A DNA stretch of 39,787 nt from Prasinococcaceae sp. CCMP 1430 (taxonomy: Eukaryota; Prasinodermophyta; Palmophyllophyceae; Prasinococcales; Prasinococcaceae), in contig RQSC01000204.1 of the NCBI GenBank assembly GCA_013416795.1, forward strand, positions 7,592-47,378. The letters run 5' to 3'. A program made the position numbers and the translations under genes. Shown in pieces: positions 17,164 to 26,325 of the stretch; within the stretch, counting starts at the first letter, position 1, and the number at the start of each line of letters is the position of its first letter. The notes beneath the pieces are model-generated. The model worked only from the letters and a program-made list of their open reading frames with translations, searched no databases and was not told where the DNA came from.

Positions 17164-18984
17164 ATGGCGCGGCGCAAGGCGGCCGCCGCCGCTGTATGCG
17201 CCGCACTCTGCTCGGGCCTGCCGTCCGGCGGGTCCGCCTACCAGTCGGGAGGGAAGGATTGCAATCAGCGGAACGAGCACGACCCGGCGAGGGCCCAGTC
17301 GCTGCTACGCGTCGAGCTGCTCGAAGGCGGCGGGACCGTGCGCGCTGGCGAGGCCGCGGAGCTCAAGTGGCGTGTGCTGTATGAGGACGTCAGGGCCGGT
17401 GGCGATGCGGGCGGAGGCGAGTGGCGTGCGCTCCCTCAGGACGCTCTCGCGCCGCTCCACGGGCGTATCACGCACGTCCTGGCCATGCATGAGTCCCTGG
17501 GCGCCTTCGTGCACGCGCACGGCAACCTCACCGCTGTCAACGTCACGGCCACCGATGGCGACGACGGCGCTGTGCTTTCGGCAAAGCTCGAGCTGCCGCG
17601 CGCAGGGCGATACGTGCTTCAGCTCGAGCACGCCGTTGCGTCCTCGCGTGTGCAGTTGTGCGTGGCAGAGGCCTCGAGGCACGTCCATCGCACAGCCTAC
17701 GGGGCCGATTGGATGAGAGAGTTCGCGGCCGATGAGACCTTCGCCGTGTGGGCTCAGGCCTTTGAGCTTGAGGCCATGCCTAGCGCCACACTGGCGCTGG
17801 CGCCTTCGCCACCGTCGGGGCCACCTGTGCCACCCCCATGGTCGCCGCCATCGCCGCCTGCCATGCCCTGCAAAGCATCAACAGCGGCAGACCTGCGGCC
17901 GTGGCGGCGCGCGCCCGCGCTCGACCCCGGTGCCCCCGTCGAAACCACCTCGGCGGAGCGCTCGTGCTGCGCGAGCGGCGCTGACGGGAGCGCCTGCGTA
18001 GCCCTCGAGCTCAGCGCGTACGTGCTTGGCACCACGTGGACATACAGCGGGATACGAAGCTCAGACAAGGAGCTCACGGCACGCCCCCTGAATCTCGAGG
18101 CAGGCGAGCGGCCACCGGCTGGCGCGTGCCTCCTCTTGCGTCTGACCGCGAGCGACGCCTTCTCAGGCGAGGCGGTGTCGGACCTGGAGCCTTACCTCGA
18201 GGCGCAGGCACACTTCGTGATGGCGCGCGAGGGCCTCCCAGCGCGGGAGGGGCTAGGGCATGCACACGCAGGGCCGATGCTCTCCCTGGATTCTCTTACC
18301 GCCCGTGTGCGGGGCACGTATCGCAATGCGGGATGGTCTGACGTGAGCTTCGCAGACACCTTGGTGCAGCAGTGCGACGCATACGCAACTGTGCCCGACG
18401 CCGATGGCAGGCCGTCGACACTTGTACAGGAGTTGCTTCTGGACTCCGCACCGCGCGAGTTTGGCCCGTACGTTTGGGCGCTGCTGGGCGTCCCATCTGC
18501 GAGCGACGGCGCTGCATACACAGCGCTCTTCGCGAGCCTCCAGAGGCGAGGGAGGGTGCTCACAGCGGCATTCGACCTGCCGGTGGCCGATGCGGGGGAC
18601 GTGTGCGACACGCGGGCGGGCGTGTGCCTAACAGACGACAACGGTGGCCCATTGCTGTTCGGAGGATCGTCGTCGTCCGGTGCGCACGAGAGGGTGACAA
18701 AAGTTCAGCCCGAGGATCTTCGCGATAAAAAGAACAGGTTCGCCGCTGCTTCAGTTGCCGCAGCCGCCGTCGGTTTGGCGGCCTTGGTCGCACTCACGGT
18801 GGGCGTGAGGATGCGCACAGTGCGCATGATGCAGGTCAGCTTCAAGTTCGACGGCGCCTTTGGAGACGACAAGGGCTCGCCCAACCCTCTGGCGGAGCGG
18901 CAGACCGAGGTGGCGTCCGATGGCGTTGATGGTTGGAAGAAGGAGCACCAGGAGGTCTGCGACGTCACAGTCTACTCGGTGTGA
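17164..18984 (+). CDS. Secreted or type I membrane protein with two His-rich bacterial-like domains
   Basis: Single exon, 606 residues, starting at an ATG that gives a signal peptide (residues 1-25, ending SGGSAYQ). Two ectodomain segments contain a strand-turn motif with paired histidines: HGRITHVLAMHESLGAFVHAH (about 99-119) and EPYLEAQAHFVM..LGHAHAG (about 342-370). The second follows LLLRLTASDAFSGEAVSDL. That order is typical of bacterial YtkA/FixH-like periplasmic domains, proposed to bind copper or haem. Between them is a Ser-Pro-Pro linker (about 214-237) of the kind found in algal wall glycoproteins, and a Cys pair. One transmembrane helix follows at about 528-550, then a short cytoplasmic tail. 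A surface metal or haem binding role is inference; sequence similarity is by eye. The TGTAC motif lies 25 bp after the stop. Confidence 0.7.
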   Translation: MARRKAAAAAVCAALCSGLPSGGSAYQSGGKDCNQRNEHDPARAQSLLRVELLEGGGTVRAGEAAELKWRVLYEDVRAGGDAGGGEWRALPQDALAPLHGRITHVLAMHESLGAFVHAHGNLTAVNVTATDGDDGAVLSAKLELPRAGRYVLQLEHAVASSRVQLCVAEASRHVHRTAYGADWMREFAADETFAVWAQAFELEAMPSATLALAPSPPSGPPVPPPWSPPSPPAMPCKASTAADLRPWRRAPALDPGAPVETTSAERSCCASGADGSACVALELSAYVLGTTWTYSGIRSSDKELTARPLNLEAGERPPAGACLLLRLTASDAFSGEAVSDLEPYLEAQAHFVMAREGLPAREGLGHAHAGPMLSLDSLTARVRGTYRNAGWSDVSFADTLVQQCDAYATVPDADGRPSTLVQELLLDSAPREFGPYVWALLGVPSASDGAAYTALFASLQRRGRVLTAAFDLPVADAGDVCDTRAGVCLTDDNGGPLLFGGSSSSGAHERVTKVQPEDLRDKKNRFAAASVAAAAVGLAALVALTVGVRMRTVRMMQVSFKFDGAFGDDKGSPNPLAERQTEVASDGVDGWKKEHQEVCDVTVYSV

Positions 18985-19023
18985 GCTCACGAGACTGACG
19001 CATGGTACTGTACCGCGCAGAGT

Positions 19024-19069
19024 GTATTGGTAGACTATTGTATTGGTAGACTAGTGACTAGTGACTACT
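19024..19069. repeat. Tandem 16-bp duplication plus 7-bp repeats
   Basis: GTATTGGTAGACTATT (19024-19039) is followed directly by GTATTGGTAGACTAGT (19040-19055), then GACTAGT and GACTACT. It is AT-rich against GC-rich surroundings and lies downstream of a stop codon. Confidence 0.9.
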
Positions 19070-19128
19070 GTAGACTCTCTCTCTCTAGTAGTACTAGCTG
19101 CTCTCTCTCTGGTGGCGGTTGACGGCCC

Positions 19129-19135
19129 TATAAAA
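19129..19135 (+). promoter_or_regulatory. TATA-like box (TATAAAA)
   Basis: TATAAAA is about 820 bp upstream of the importin-beta start codon. It is the clearest TATA match seen in the window's promoter regions. It would imply a long leader or an unrecognised 5' intron. Confidence 0.4.
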
Positions 19136-19950
19136 CCTGAAACCTCACCCCTAAACCGCGCGGCCGGCCGGACCCTGACTGACCTCGCCCCGAGATTTGG
19201 CCGCAGACCGCCGGTCGATCACACTTTCCAACACTTGTCCGTTCGCGCGGGCTCCATTCTGTTTGACGTGCCGTGAAGTGTGAACGGTTGCCGCCGCCTG
19301 CACCTCGAGGGAGCCGCCTCCCCACTCCCCTCTCCGGCCGGGGGTTCCTCTCACCCATTTCCCCCCCCCCTCCGCCGCTCTGCGCGCTGCGGCGTCCGAT
19401 CGAGCCCCGGTACGGATCCACCCCCACCCACCTCCCCACCGATGCGATGGCGGTGCGGGGCGGGCGGGAATTTCAGAAAAGAAGCGATCAGGGCGGAACT
19501 GGAAATTCGCAGGGGAGGGAGAAACCGCCGCGCGGCGCGGCGGGCGCGAATGCGAATTCCCTATGGCCGAGTGGGTGCTGGGTGGCCGCCTTGGTCGACC
19601 GCCGCGAGCACGTCGGCCTCGTTCATGGTAGTAACCGCGGGGCAGGCGGCGATCGAGCGCGCGCGCGCGCTTCGAAAAAGCGACGCCGGCCGGTCAGCCC
19701 GCTAGCGGGCGGAGCGCGCTGCGCGCGGGCGAGCGGACGGGAGATCGTGGGCGGTGGCGTGCGAGGAGGCGGTCATCGCGTAGCGGCCGCCACGATCGAT
19801 GAGCAGTTCGTCCGGAGTCGCGCTCTCGGCACGCGACTGCGCGGCGCGGCTGCGGCCGCGCCGCGACGCTGCGAACGCGCGGGTCGGCGACACGCTCCCT
19901 CAGCGCTCAGTGCGCCGCCGAGCGAGATCCGCGCCCTCGCACGACGGCGC

Positions 19951-22635
19951 ATGAGCGCGCCCTCCCACGGGCGTTCGGATGCTGACGCCCGCTATGCTGT
20001 TCCTGCCGCTGCCTCGCGCGTCGCCGACCTCGCGGACGCACAGGCGCTGCGCGCGGCGCAGGATGCCAATATCGCCGTCCGCCAGCAGGCGGAGGCGACG
20101 CTGAAGCAATTCCAGGAGACGGCGTACCCTCAGTTCATGCAGACCATGTGCACGCACCTGGCGGGCGAGGAGAACCCCGTGGAAACACGCCAGCTCGCTG
20201 GCCTGCTGCTCAAGAACACGCTCACTGCGAAGGACGAGGCAAGACGCGCCGAGGCGCAACAGAAGTGGAGCACGCTTGACCAGCAGGGGCGCACCGGCGT
20301 CAAGCAGATGATGGTCACCACCCTCGGCTCACCCAACAGGCCGGCGGCCTCGACGGCGGCGCAGGTCGTGTCGAAGATCGCTGCCATCGAGTTCCCGCAC
20401 AAGATGTGGCCGGAGCTTGTGCCCAACCTGCTGTACAACATGAACGAGGGGCAGGCGAGCCTCACGCCGGAGCAGGGGAAGAACCTGAAGCAGGGCACGC
20501 TGGAGGCGCTCGGCTACATATGCGAGGAGGTGGCCGATCCGGACGTGATGGACCAGGCGTCCGTGAACAGCATGCTCACGGCGATCATGGAGGGTATGCG
20601 CAAGGAGATGCACGCAGACGTGCGCGTTGCGGCGACGATCGCGCTCAACAATGCTCTGGAGTTTGCCCACCACAACTTCGAGGTGGAACGGGAGCGCGAC
20701 TACGTCATGCAGGGGCTCTGCGACTGCACGGGCGCGCCGGAGGCGAAGCTGCGCGAGGAGGCCTTCCTGTGCCTCGTCAATATCGTGGGCAGCTACTACA
20801 AGCACATGCAGACCTACTTGGCGAAGATTTTCGAGATCAGCTCCAGGTCGATCAAGCAGGACGAGCAGGACGTGATGCTGGCCGCGATTGAGCTGTGGGT
20901 CACCTTTGCGCAGGAGGAAATCGAGATCCAGGAGGAGATCCAGGAGATTCAGGAGGGCGGGGCCGAGTCACAGCCCCCGGTCCTGCTCAAGTTCATCGAG
21001 CAGGCGCTGGCGTCTATGGTGCCGCTGCTGCTCGCCAACCTCACCAAGCAGGACGAGCACGACGAGGACGACGACGAGTGGAACGAGTCCAAGGCGTCCG
21101 CGCGCTGCCTCGGGCTCGTGAGCGAGTGCGCAGGCGACGCGGTTGTGCCGCTGGTGCTTCCGTACGTGCAGGAGGGCCTGACCAAGCCGGACTGGCGCGC
21201 GAAGGAGGCCGCTACCATGGCGTTCAGTCAGATCCTGGAGGGGCCCGCGCCGGCCACGTTGCAGCCGTTGGTGCAGCAGGCGCTCCCGGTCATGCTGCAA
21301 GCGCTCAAGGACCCCAACATCATGGTCAAGGACTCGACGGCGTGGACCATCGGCCGCATCTGTGAAGTGCTGCACGGTTTTGACCCGCCGGTGCTCAACG
21401 CGGCCGCGATAGAGCAGCTCCTGCGCGAGCTCCTGCCGGTCATCAACGACACGCCGTCTGTGGCCGAGAAGGTGTGCTGGGCCATCCACCAGCTCGCTGC
21501 TGGCTTCACAGACGCGTCGCCCTTGACCCCCTTCTTCTACGACGTGGCCAAGGCGCTGCTCGCGACCGCTGACCGCCCGGTCGAGCGTCAGAGTCGCCTG
21601 CGAACGACGGCCTACGAGACCCTCAATGAGCTCATCACCGTCTGCGCGGACGACTGCCTGCCGTTGGTGCAGCAGCTGCTTCCGGCCATCATGCAGAAGC
21701 TGGAGGGCACCTTCGCCATGCAGGTGGCCACCAATGAGCAGCGCGAAGAGCAGAGTGAACTGCAGGGCCTGCTCAGCGGCGTGCTGGCCATTATCATGCA
21801 GAAGCTGTCGGCCAAGCCACAGACCGCGGGCGTCGTGCGGCAGTCCGCGGACAAGCTGATGGAGCTCTTCCTGCGCGTATTCGCCTGCCGCTCGGCGAGC
21901 GTGCACGAGGAGGCCATGCTGGCGATCGGGCAGCTGGCGGACGCAATCGAAGGCGACTTCCTCAAGCACATGAACACGTTCTACCCCTACTTGGAAACGG
22001 GCCTCAAGAACTTCGGGGAGTACCAGGTGTGCGCCTTGACGGTGGGAGTGGTGAGCGACCTTACGCGGGCCCTGGAGAAGGACCTGCTGCCGTATTGTGA
22101 CGGCATCATTATGCAGCTGCTGAAGAACCTCGAGTCTAACGACTTGCACCGCTCGGTGAAGCCAGCCATCATTTCGTGCTTCGGCGACATCGCGCTCGCG
22201 ATTGGGACCGAGTTCGAGAAGTACCTGCCCTACGTGCTCAACACGCTGAAGAGCGCGTCGGTGCTGGCGATGTCTGAGGACGATGACCTCTACGATTTCG
22301 TCATTGCCCTGCGCCAGGGCATCTTCGAGGCGTACTCAGCCATCTTGCAGGCTTTCACCGGCTCGGGCAAGCTGCAGCACTTGCAAGTCTGCATCGAGCC
22401 GTGCCTGGAGTTCATGCAGCGCGTGTACGCCGACTCAGCCACGAGGGACGAGGACGTGAACAAGGCCGCGCTCGGGGTGCTGGGCGATATGGCGTCGGCG
22501 ATGGGCAAGGGGGCGGCGCCAGCGTTCCAAAGCCGCCAACCTTTCATTCAGGCCATCATCAACGATTTCGGCTCCGGGGAGCACGCCGAGACCGCCCGAT
22601 GGGCACAGAGCGTCATCACCCAGGCCTGCTCGTGA
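19951..22635 (+). CDS. KPNB1: Importin subunit beta-1
   Basis: Carries cargo, alone or with importin-alpha, through nuclear pores and releases it on RanGTP binding. Single exon, 894 residues, close to the human 876. The ATG at 19951 is chosen because residues 27-90 then match the importin-beta N-terminal (IBN) domain: DANIAVRQQAEATLKQF, QLAGLLLKNTL. HEAT repeats fill the rest. Diagnostic segments are HHNFEVERERDYVMQ, the acidic loop DEHDEDDDEWN (about 368-378) that contacts Ran and importin-alpha, LVLPYVQEGL..PDWRAKEAA, STAWTIGRICE, and the C-terminal FGEYQVCALTVGVVSDL with CDGIIMQLLKNLES. The HEAT count and acidic loop fit beta-1 rather than transportin. The next gene (MGRN1-like) converges 276 bp away. 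No TGTA signal is found on this strand after the stop. Confidence 0.96.
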   Translation: MSAPSHGRSDADARYAVPAAASRVADLADAQALRAAQDANIAVRQQAEATLKQFQETAYPQFMQTMCTHLAGEENPVETRQLAGLLLKNTLTAKDEARRAEAQQKWSTLDQQGRTGVKQMMVTTLGSPNRPAASTAAQVVSKIAAIEFPHKMWPELVPNLLYNMNEGQASLTPEQGKNLKQGTLEALGYICEEVADPDVMDQASVNSMLTAIMEGMRKEMHADVRVAATIALNNALEFAHHNFEVERERDYVMQGLCDCTGAPEAKLREEAFLCLVNIVGSYYKHMQTYLAKIFEISSRSIKQDEQDVMLAAIELWVTFAQEEIEIQEEIQEIQEGGAESQPPVLLKFIEQALASMVPLLLANLTKQDEHDEDDDEWNESKASARCLGLVSECAGDAVVPLVLPYVQEGLTKPDWRAKEAATMAFSQILEGPAPATLQPLVQQALPVMLQALKDPNIMVKDSTAWTIGRICEVLHGFDPPVLNAAAIEQLLRELLPVINDTPSVAEKVCWAIHQLAAGFTDASPLTPFFYDVAKALLATADRPVERQSRLRTTAYETLNELITVCADDCLPLVQQLLPAIMQKLEGTFAMQVATNEQREEQSELQGLLSGVLAIIMQKLSAKPQTAGVVRQSADKLMELFLRVFACRSASVHEEAMLAIGQLADAIEGDFLKHMNTFYPYLETGLKNFGEYQVCALTVGVVSDLTRALEKDLLPYCDGIIMQLLKNLESNDLHRSVKPAIISCFGDIALAIGTEFEKYLPYVLNTLKSASVLAMSEDDDLYDFVIALRQGIFEAYSAILQAFTGSGKLQHLQVCIEPCLEFMQRVYADSATRDEDVNKAALGVLGDMASAMGKGAAPAFQSRQPFIQAIINDFGSGEHAETARWAQSVITQACS

Positions 22636-22911
22636 GGCTTCGGCCACAGCACCCTGGGCGGGCGCAGCGCTGGCGCGCGCACTCCGTGCGCGCGCGCGAC
22701 GCAGCAGCTGGGACCTCACGTAATGCCAGCTACGTAACACGCTCTCCCCAGTGGGAAGGTCGTCACGCGGTGCAGCCCGGCGCGCGCCCAGTGCGCTCGC
22801 GCCAACGAGCGGCGCGAGCGGGTGCGCGCGGGTGCACCCACTGGTACGATTGTCTTTGTTACAGGTTACAATTGCCGGCGAGCCCCGGTCCGCCTCTTTG
22901 GTGGCGGTTTG

Positions 22912-24243
22912 CTAGGACGACCCGGCAGCCTCCGCACCGCGTGCCTGGACGCCGTCCTCGACCTTAATACAGAGCAGGCCCACCACCGGGCTGCGGCATA
23001 TGGGACACTTGGAGCCTTGCTGGTAGCGCAGGATGCCCGCGCAGTCGGAGCACAGGCACATGTGGCGGCACGGCATGACGGTAGTGTTCCGCGGCTCACT
23101 CAGACAGATGACGCACTCTTTGCCCTCGTCCAGATCGACGCCCTCAACGGACTCGGCGGAGTGCGCCTCAGACGTGCCTGCGCCGCCGGCAGAGGCGTCG
23201 CTGGAGCGCGAGCCGCCGTCGGGCGCAGCGGTGCCACTCTCCATGCCGTAGATCTCCTGCAGCTCGTACTGCAAGCCGTCCACCCAGATCTTCTGGCGCA
23301 CGACTGAGGTCGCGACACTGTACATGTCGCCGCTTGCCGCGTCCGCTCCCTTGGCCACGCTTCCGACCTCGCCCCTGCGCTCGCCCCCGCCTGTGCCCTC
23401 GTCCTCTCCAGCGGCCCCGCTCGCGCGTGCCTCGTCGCGCAGCGCGAGCGAGACGTAGGTCATCTGGCTCTGCTTCCAGGCCGGCAGCGCGGCGCCGGGT
23501 GCGGGGTCGGCGTCGGTGGCCTGACCGAGCTCGCCCTCGCGCACCTCTAAGCGGATGATGAGGCCGAAGGAGCCCGGCGGAAGCTCCTCGACCGCGCGCG
23601 GTCCTCTGGCGAGCGCGGCGAGGTCGAGGCCGCCGTTCTCGGGCGCGAAGAGTGCGTCGCTCTCGCTGACCCCCGTGCCAACCGCTTCCTTGGTACTGGA
23701 GGGCGGCTGCGATCCTACAGGGGCGCCGAAGCGCTGTGCGAGGCCCTCCGGCCGGTGCCCCCGCCACGCGGCGGCCGACTCGGTCACGCACGCTTTGTCT
23801 GCGTCCTCGCACGCCAGCCACAGCAGCGAGATGTCGCACGGCTTTGCTGCGTCGAAGTCGAACTCGGCGCGCAGCCGTGTGCCGTCGGCGGAGCGCAGCA
23901 CTCGCACGCTGCGCTTCTTGACGTTGACGTTATTCATTATCGTCCGCGTGTCGGTCTGCTCGACACCACTGCTCGCCTCCCCCCCATACTGCCCGTCCCG
24001 CCTCTGCCCATGCCCGTGCAGCTGCTGCGAGTGCGCGCCCGCGTCCGACGCCCGCGGCTGCGCGGCGTACATGGAGCGCAGCGCGCGCGTGCTGCTCTCT
24101 GTGGTAGTGTAACGCGGCGGCGCGGGCGTGGAAGGCCCCTCCGCCGCCGCTGGTGCCGGTGCGATCGCCGCCGCGGTCGCGGGTGCGACCGCGGGCGGCC
24201 CGCGTCGCGAGCCGCGGGCCGCACGAGACTGGCCCGACCCCAT
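22912..24243 (-). CDS. RING E3 ubiquitin ligase of the MGRN1/RNF157/LOG2 family
   Basis: A ubiquitin ligase that in animals (Mahogunin) acts on endosomal sorting proteins and in plants (LOG2/LUL) on membrane-transport regulators. Single exon, 443 residues. The start MGSGQSR fits an N-myristoylation signal (Gly2, Ser6), which plant LOG2 also has. After a disordered Ala/Pro leader, residues about 102-145 match the family's DAR2-like block (NNVNVKKRSVRVL...ISLLWLACED). The following domain carries GSFGLIIRLEV and SQMTYVSLAL. The RING spans 377-416: CVIC, then CRHMCLCSDC and CPIC, a C3HC4 finger. Two acidic or Gly-rich insertions lengthen the middle. The upstream region is shared with the CFAP96-like gene. 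Two TGTAA lie 42-53 bp downstream, supporting a nearby 3' end. Confidence 0.9.
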   Translation of the reverse strand: MGSGQSRAARGSRRGPPAVAPATAAAIAPAPAAAEGPSTPAPPRYTTTESSTRALRSMYAAQPRASDAGAHSQQLHGHGQRRDGQYGGEASSGVEQTDTRTIMNNVNVKKRSVRVLRSADGTRLRAEFDFDAAKPCDISLLWLACEDADKACVTESAAAWRGHRPEGLAQRFGAPVGSQPPSSTKEAVGTGVSESDALFAPENGGLDLAALARGPRAVEELPPGSFGLIIRLEVREGELGQATDADPAPGAALPAWKQSQMTYVSLALRDEARASGAAGEDEGTGGGERRGEVGSVAKGADAASGDMYSVATSVVRQKIWVDGLQYELQEIYGMESGTAAPDGGSRSSDASAGGAGTSEAHSAESVEGVDLDEGKECVICLSEPRNTTVMPCRHMCLCSDCAGILRYQQGSKCPICRSPVVGLLCIKVEDGVQARGAEAAGSS

Positions 24244-24718
24244 GGCTTGCGGGCGGGCGCCCCCGCAAGCCGCAACTCACGCGACGCAGAAGGCACAGCA
24301 GGTGCGCTGACCGACGCCTCCGCCTCCGTCCGTCGTGTGGCGCACTTGCCTTCCCTCCCCCACTCCCACCCCCCACACACCACACACACACACCCACGTC
24401 ATCATTCCCCCCTCGCTCGGCAGCATTTCCACCCAGCAAGCAACCGCGCGACCCCTGTTTACTGCCCGAATGACCCGGTACGTGGCGCTGTGTGCGGATA
24501 GATCCGGTCGCGACTCTGTACAGACCGGGGGAGCGGGATTCCCCCTTGCGTGCCCTCGTTCCTTCCCCATCCTTGCAGATCCGCTCGCGCGCGCGATCCA
24601 TGCGGATCTGCTTTGCTTTGGTTTTTATGGGCTACGTGTCGAGGTACCGATCGGGCGCCCAGGCGTCCGGCCGCGCCACAGCGCCGGCGCCGCGCGCCTC
24701 CTCCCCGCGCCGGCAGCC
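24244..24718. promoter_or_regulatory. Divergent upstream region: RING ligase and CFAP96-like
   Basis: This 475 bp interval between divergent starts includes a CA-rich microsatellite at 24374-24392 and an interrupted C-rich tract. A weak TTTTTATGG lies at about 24620, some 100 bp before the CFAP96-like start. No gene is seen. Confidence 0.45.
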
Positions 24719-26130
24719 ATGAACAACAACCAGGTGACGGAGCGCGCGCTGCGCAACGTGTTCTCGGTGCCCAACTACATCACCTTCGGCAGCAAGGAGT
24801 GCGTCGCGCGCCACGCCGCAGCGGGAGCGGGGCGCCGCTGCGGGAGCGCCGCCCGGGGCGTGCGCTGCCCGGCGGGCGACACCGGAAAAAAAAACAAGTT
24901 GGAGGGAGGGGGGCGCGCGCGCTGTGGGGCGAGCGCTCGTCACCCCCTTGCGCGCGGCATGCCTGCGCCGGCTCCGATGCCCCACCCTGCCGACCTGCGG
25001 GGAGAGAGGCCCGTGAAAAGGCGGGGAAGGGGGGGGAGGGGGGCGTGCAAGCCCCCGGCCCGCGCGGCGCGCGCGAGGGTGCGCGCGCGCGTGCGCGGGT
25101 TCGTTCTCATTCGTTTTTGGTGGGGGGACGCGAGTGCTGGAAGCGGCGCTTTCAGCGCCGCCCCGCTGGCGTTGCGCAGCCGCGGCCAGCCCCGAGAGGG
25201 AAATGCGCTCGCAGCGCGGGTCGGGCGGAGCGCCCGCGACGTCGCTCGAGGCGCCCGCCACTACCCGTGAGTGAAGTCCGGCCGCCGCTGCGAACGCAGG
25301 ACGACCTGCCCCGGGGGCTGCCGCATGCAGCACTCCGGGCTGCACCGCTGTCTCCGGCACGAGGCAGGCCACCTCGCCGCGCCCGGGTCGCGGAGCGCGT
25401 ACTGACAGCTCGACTCGCGACACGGCTGCCGCTTTCACTGCTATGCACCTGCTCGCCCAATCACCAATCGACACGCAGTGCGCCGCTCACCTATGGCAAA
25501 CCGGAGAAAGATCGCTCCAACTTCGGTGGCAAGCAGTTCCTGACCACACCCACGAAGGCCGGGCGCGGCAACGACGCGTACTTCGACCGCACGCATCCCT
25601 GGATCTCGAAAGGCGACAAGTACAGTGACAGGCTGCGCTTCGCGGATTCGCAAAAGGAGAAGAAGAAGGGGTTCGGCACGGGCGACTTCATGCGCCGCTC
25701 GGAGTACACAAACACGATCCGCACAGAGCAGTACCGCGAGCAGCTCAAGGAGGAGTTGCGGCACATTTCTGACAACGCCGGCGAGGGCGAGGAGGTGCAG
25801 GCCGAGCTCGAGGCTGAGATGATGCGACTGACCAAGAAGGCGGACGTACGCAAGCAGGACGCCAACACTGAGCTGTACGACCTGGTGTACGAGACCAAGG
25901 ACAGCGACGAAGGCTATTTCGGCAGCTCCAAGCAGGCGAGGGACACGAAGAACCCCACGCTGCTTGGCACCAAGCGTCACCTGGGCATCTACAAGACCAG
26001 CGCGCAGATGTACGGGGAAAACATCGCCGTGACCGAGCACTCGAAGCCCGATTTCGCTCGCGTGCAAGTCCTGAAGTCGACCTTCTACCGGCCCACCTCC
26101 ATCCCCTTCGCGGTGAAGGAGGACTCATGA
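24719..26130 (+). CDS. CFAP96 (C4orf47)-like ciliary protein
   Basis: Exon 1 is 24719-24798, the intron 24799-25478 (GTGCGT...CGCAG, 680 bp) and exon 2 25479-26130, giving 243 residues. The join creates NYITFGSKDAPLTYGK, which aligns by eye with the start of CFAP96 family proteins (EYITVGDKY...P). It is followed by GKQFLTTPTKAG and an AYFDRTHPW segment like the family's KQ-K-K-G-YFD pattern. Other features are a KKGFGTGDFMRRSEYTNTIRTEQYREQL block, a Glu-rich helix and a C-terminal Tyr/Phe-rich stretch. CFAP96 is a small centrosomal and axonemal protein of unknown mechanism, perhaps microtubule-associated. The assignment rests on short motifs; another flagellar microtubule inner protein family is possible. 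The long intron could hide a further small exon. The ATG has a good context (GCAGCCATGA). Confidence 0.65.
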
Positions 26131-26283
26131 GCGCTTCCCGCGCGCGTGACTCCTCACCGATGGATGGCCCCAGGACCGACTCGCGAGCTATGTCAAGGCG
26201 CCAGCAGCAACATTGCGGCAGCAGCCCCGGCCGGTGACACAGCGCCACCACCGGCAAGCGGCCTTCGATGCTCAAAGTATTAA

Positions 26284-26289
26284 TGTACA
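26284..26289. terminator. Palindromic TGTACA, candidate shared 3'-end signal
   Basis: TGTACA lies between convergent genes, 36 bp after the receiver-SPA stop (-) and 153 bp after the CFAP96-like stop (+). The flank AAGTATTAATGTACAT nearly repeats the site at 4316-4330. Confidence 0.45.
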
Positions 26290-26325
26290 TTGCTTCTTAC
26301 TTCACAATTGCTGGTCTGGCGAGCC

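Larger units (their letters stand above)
18985..19950. promoter_or_regulatory. Intergenic region and long 5' leader of importin-beta
   Basis: This 966 bp stretch starts with the 3' flank of the membrane-protein gene (TGTAC at 19009-19013). It then has an AT-rich tandem repeat (19024-19069), CT-rich tracts and a TATA-like box at 19129-19135. The importin frame stays open from 19273, but the added sequence is Arg/Gly/Ala-rich and unlike the family, so I treat it as leader. Confidence 0.5.

Noticed and set aside
19273-19950. 226-residue N-terminal extension of importin-beta
   Set aside because: Unlike any importin; contains promoter-like composition and CT/CG-rich tracts. Family similarity starts about 27 residues after ATG 19951.
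20968-22149. 393-codon minus-strand frame
   Set aside because: Antisense of importin-beta HEAT repeats; Leu/His/Arg-rich shadow.
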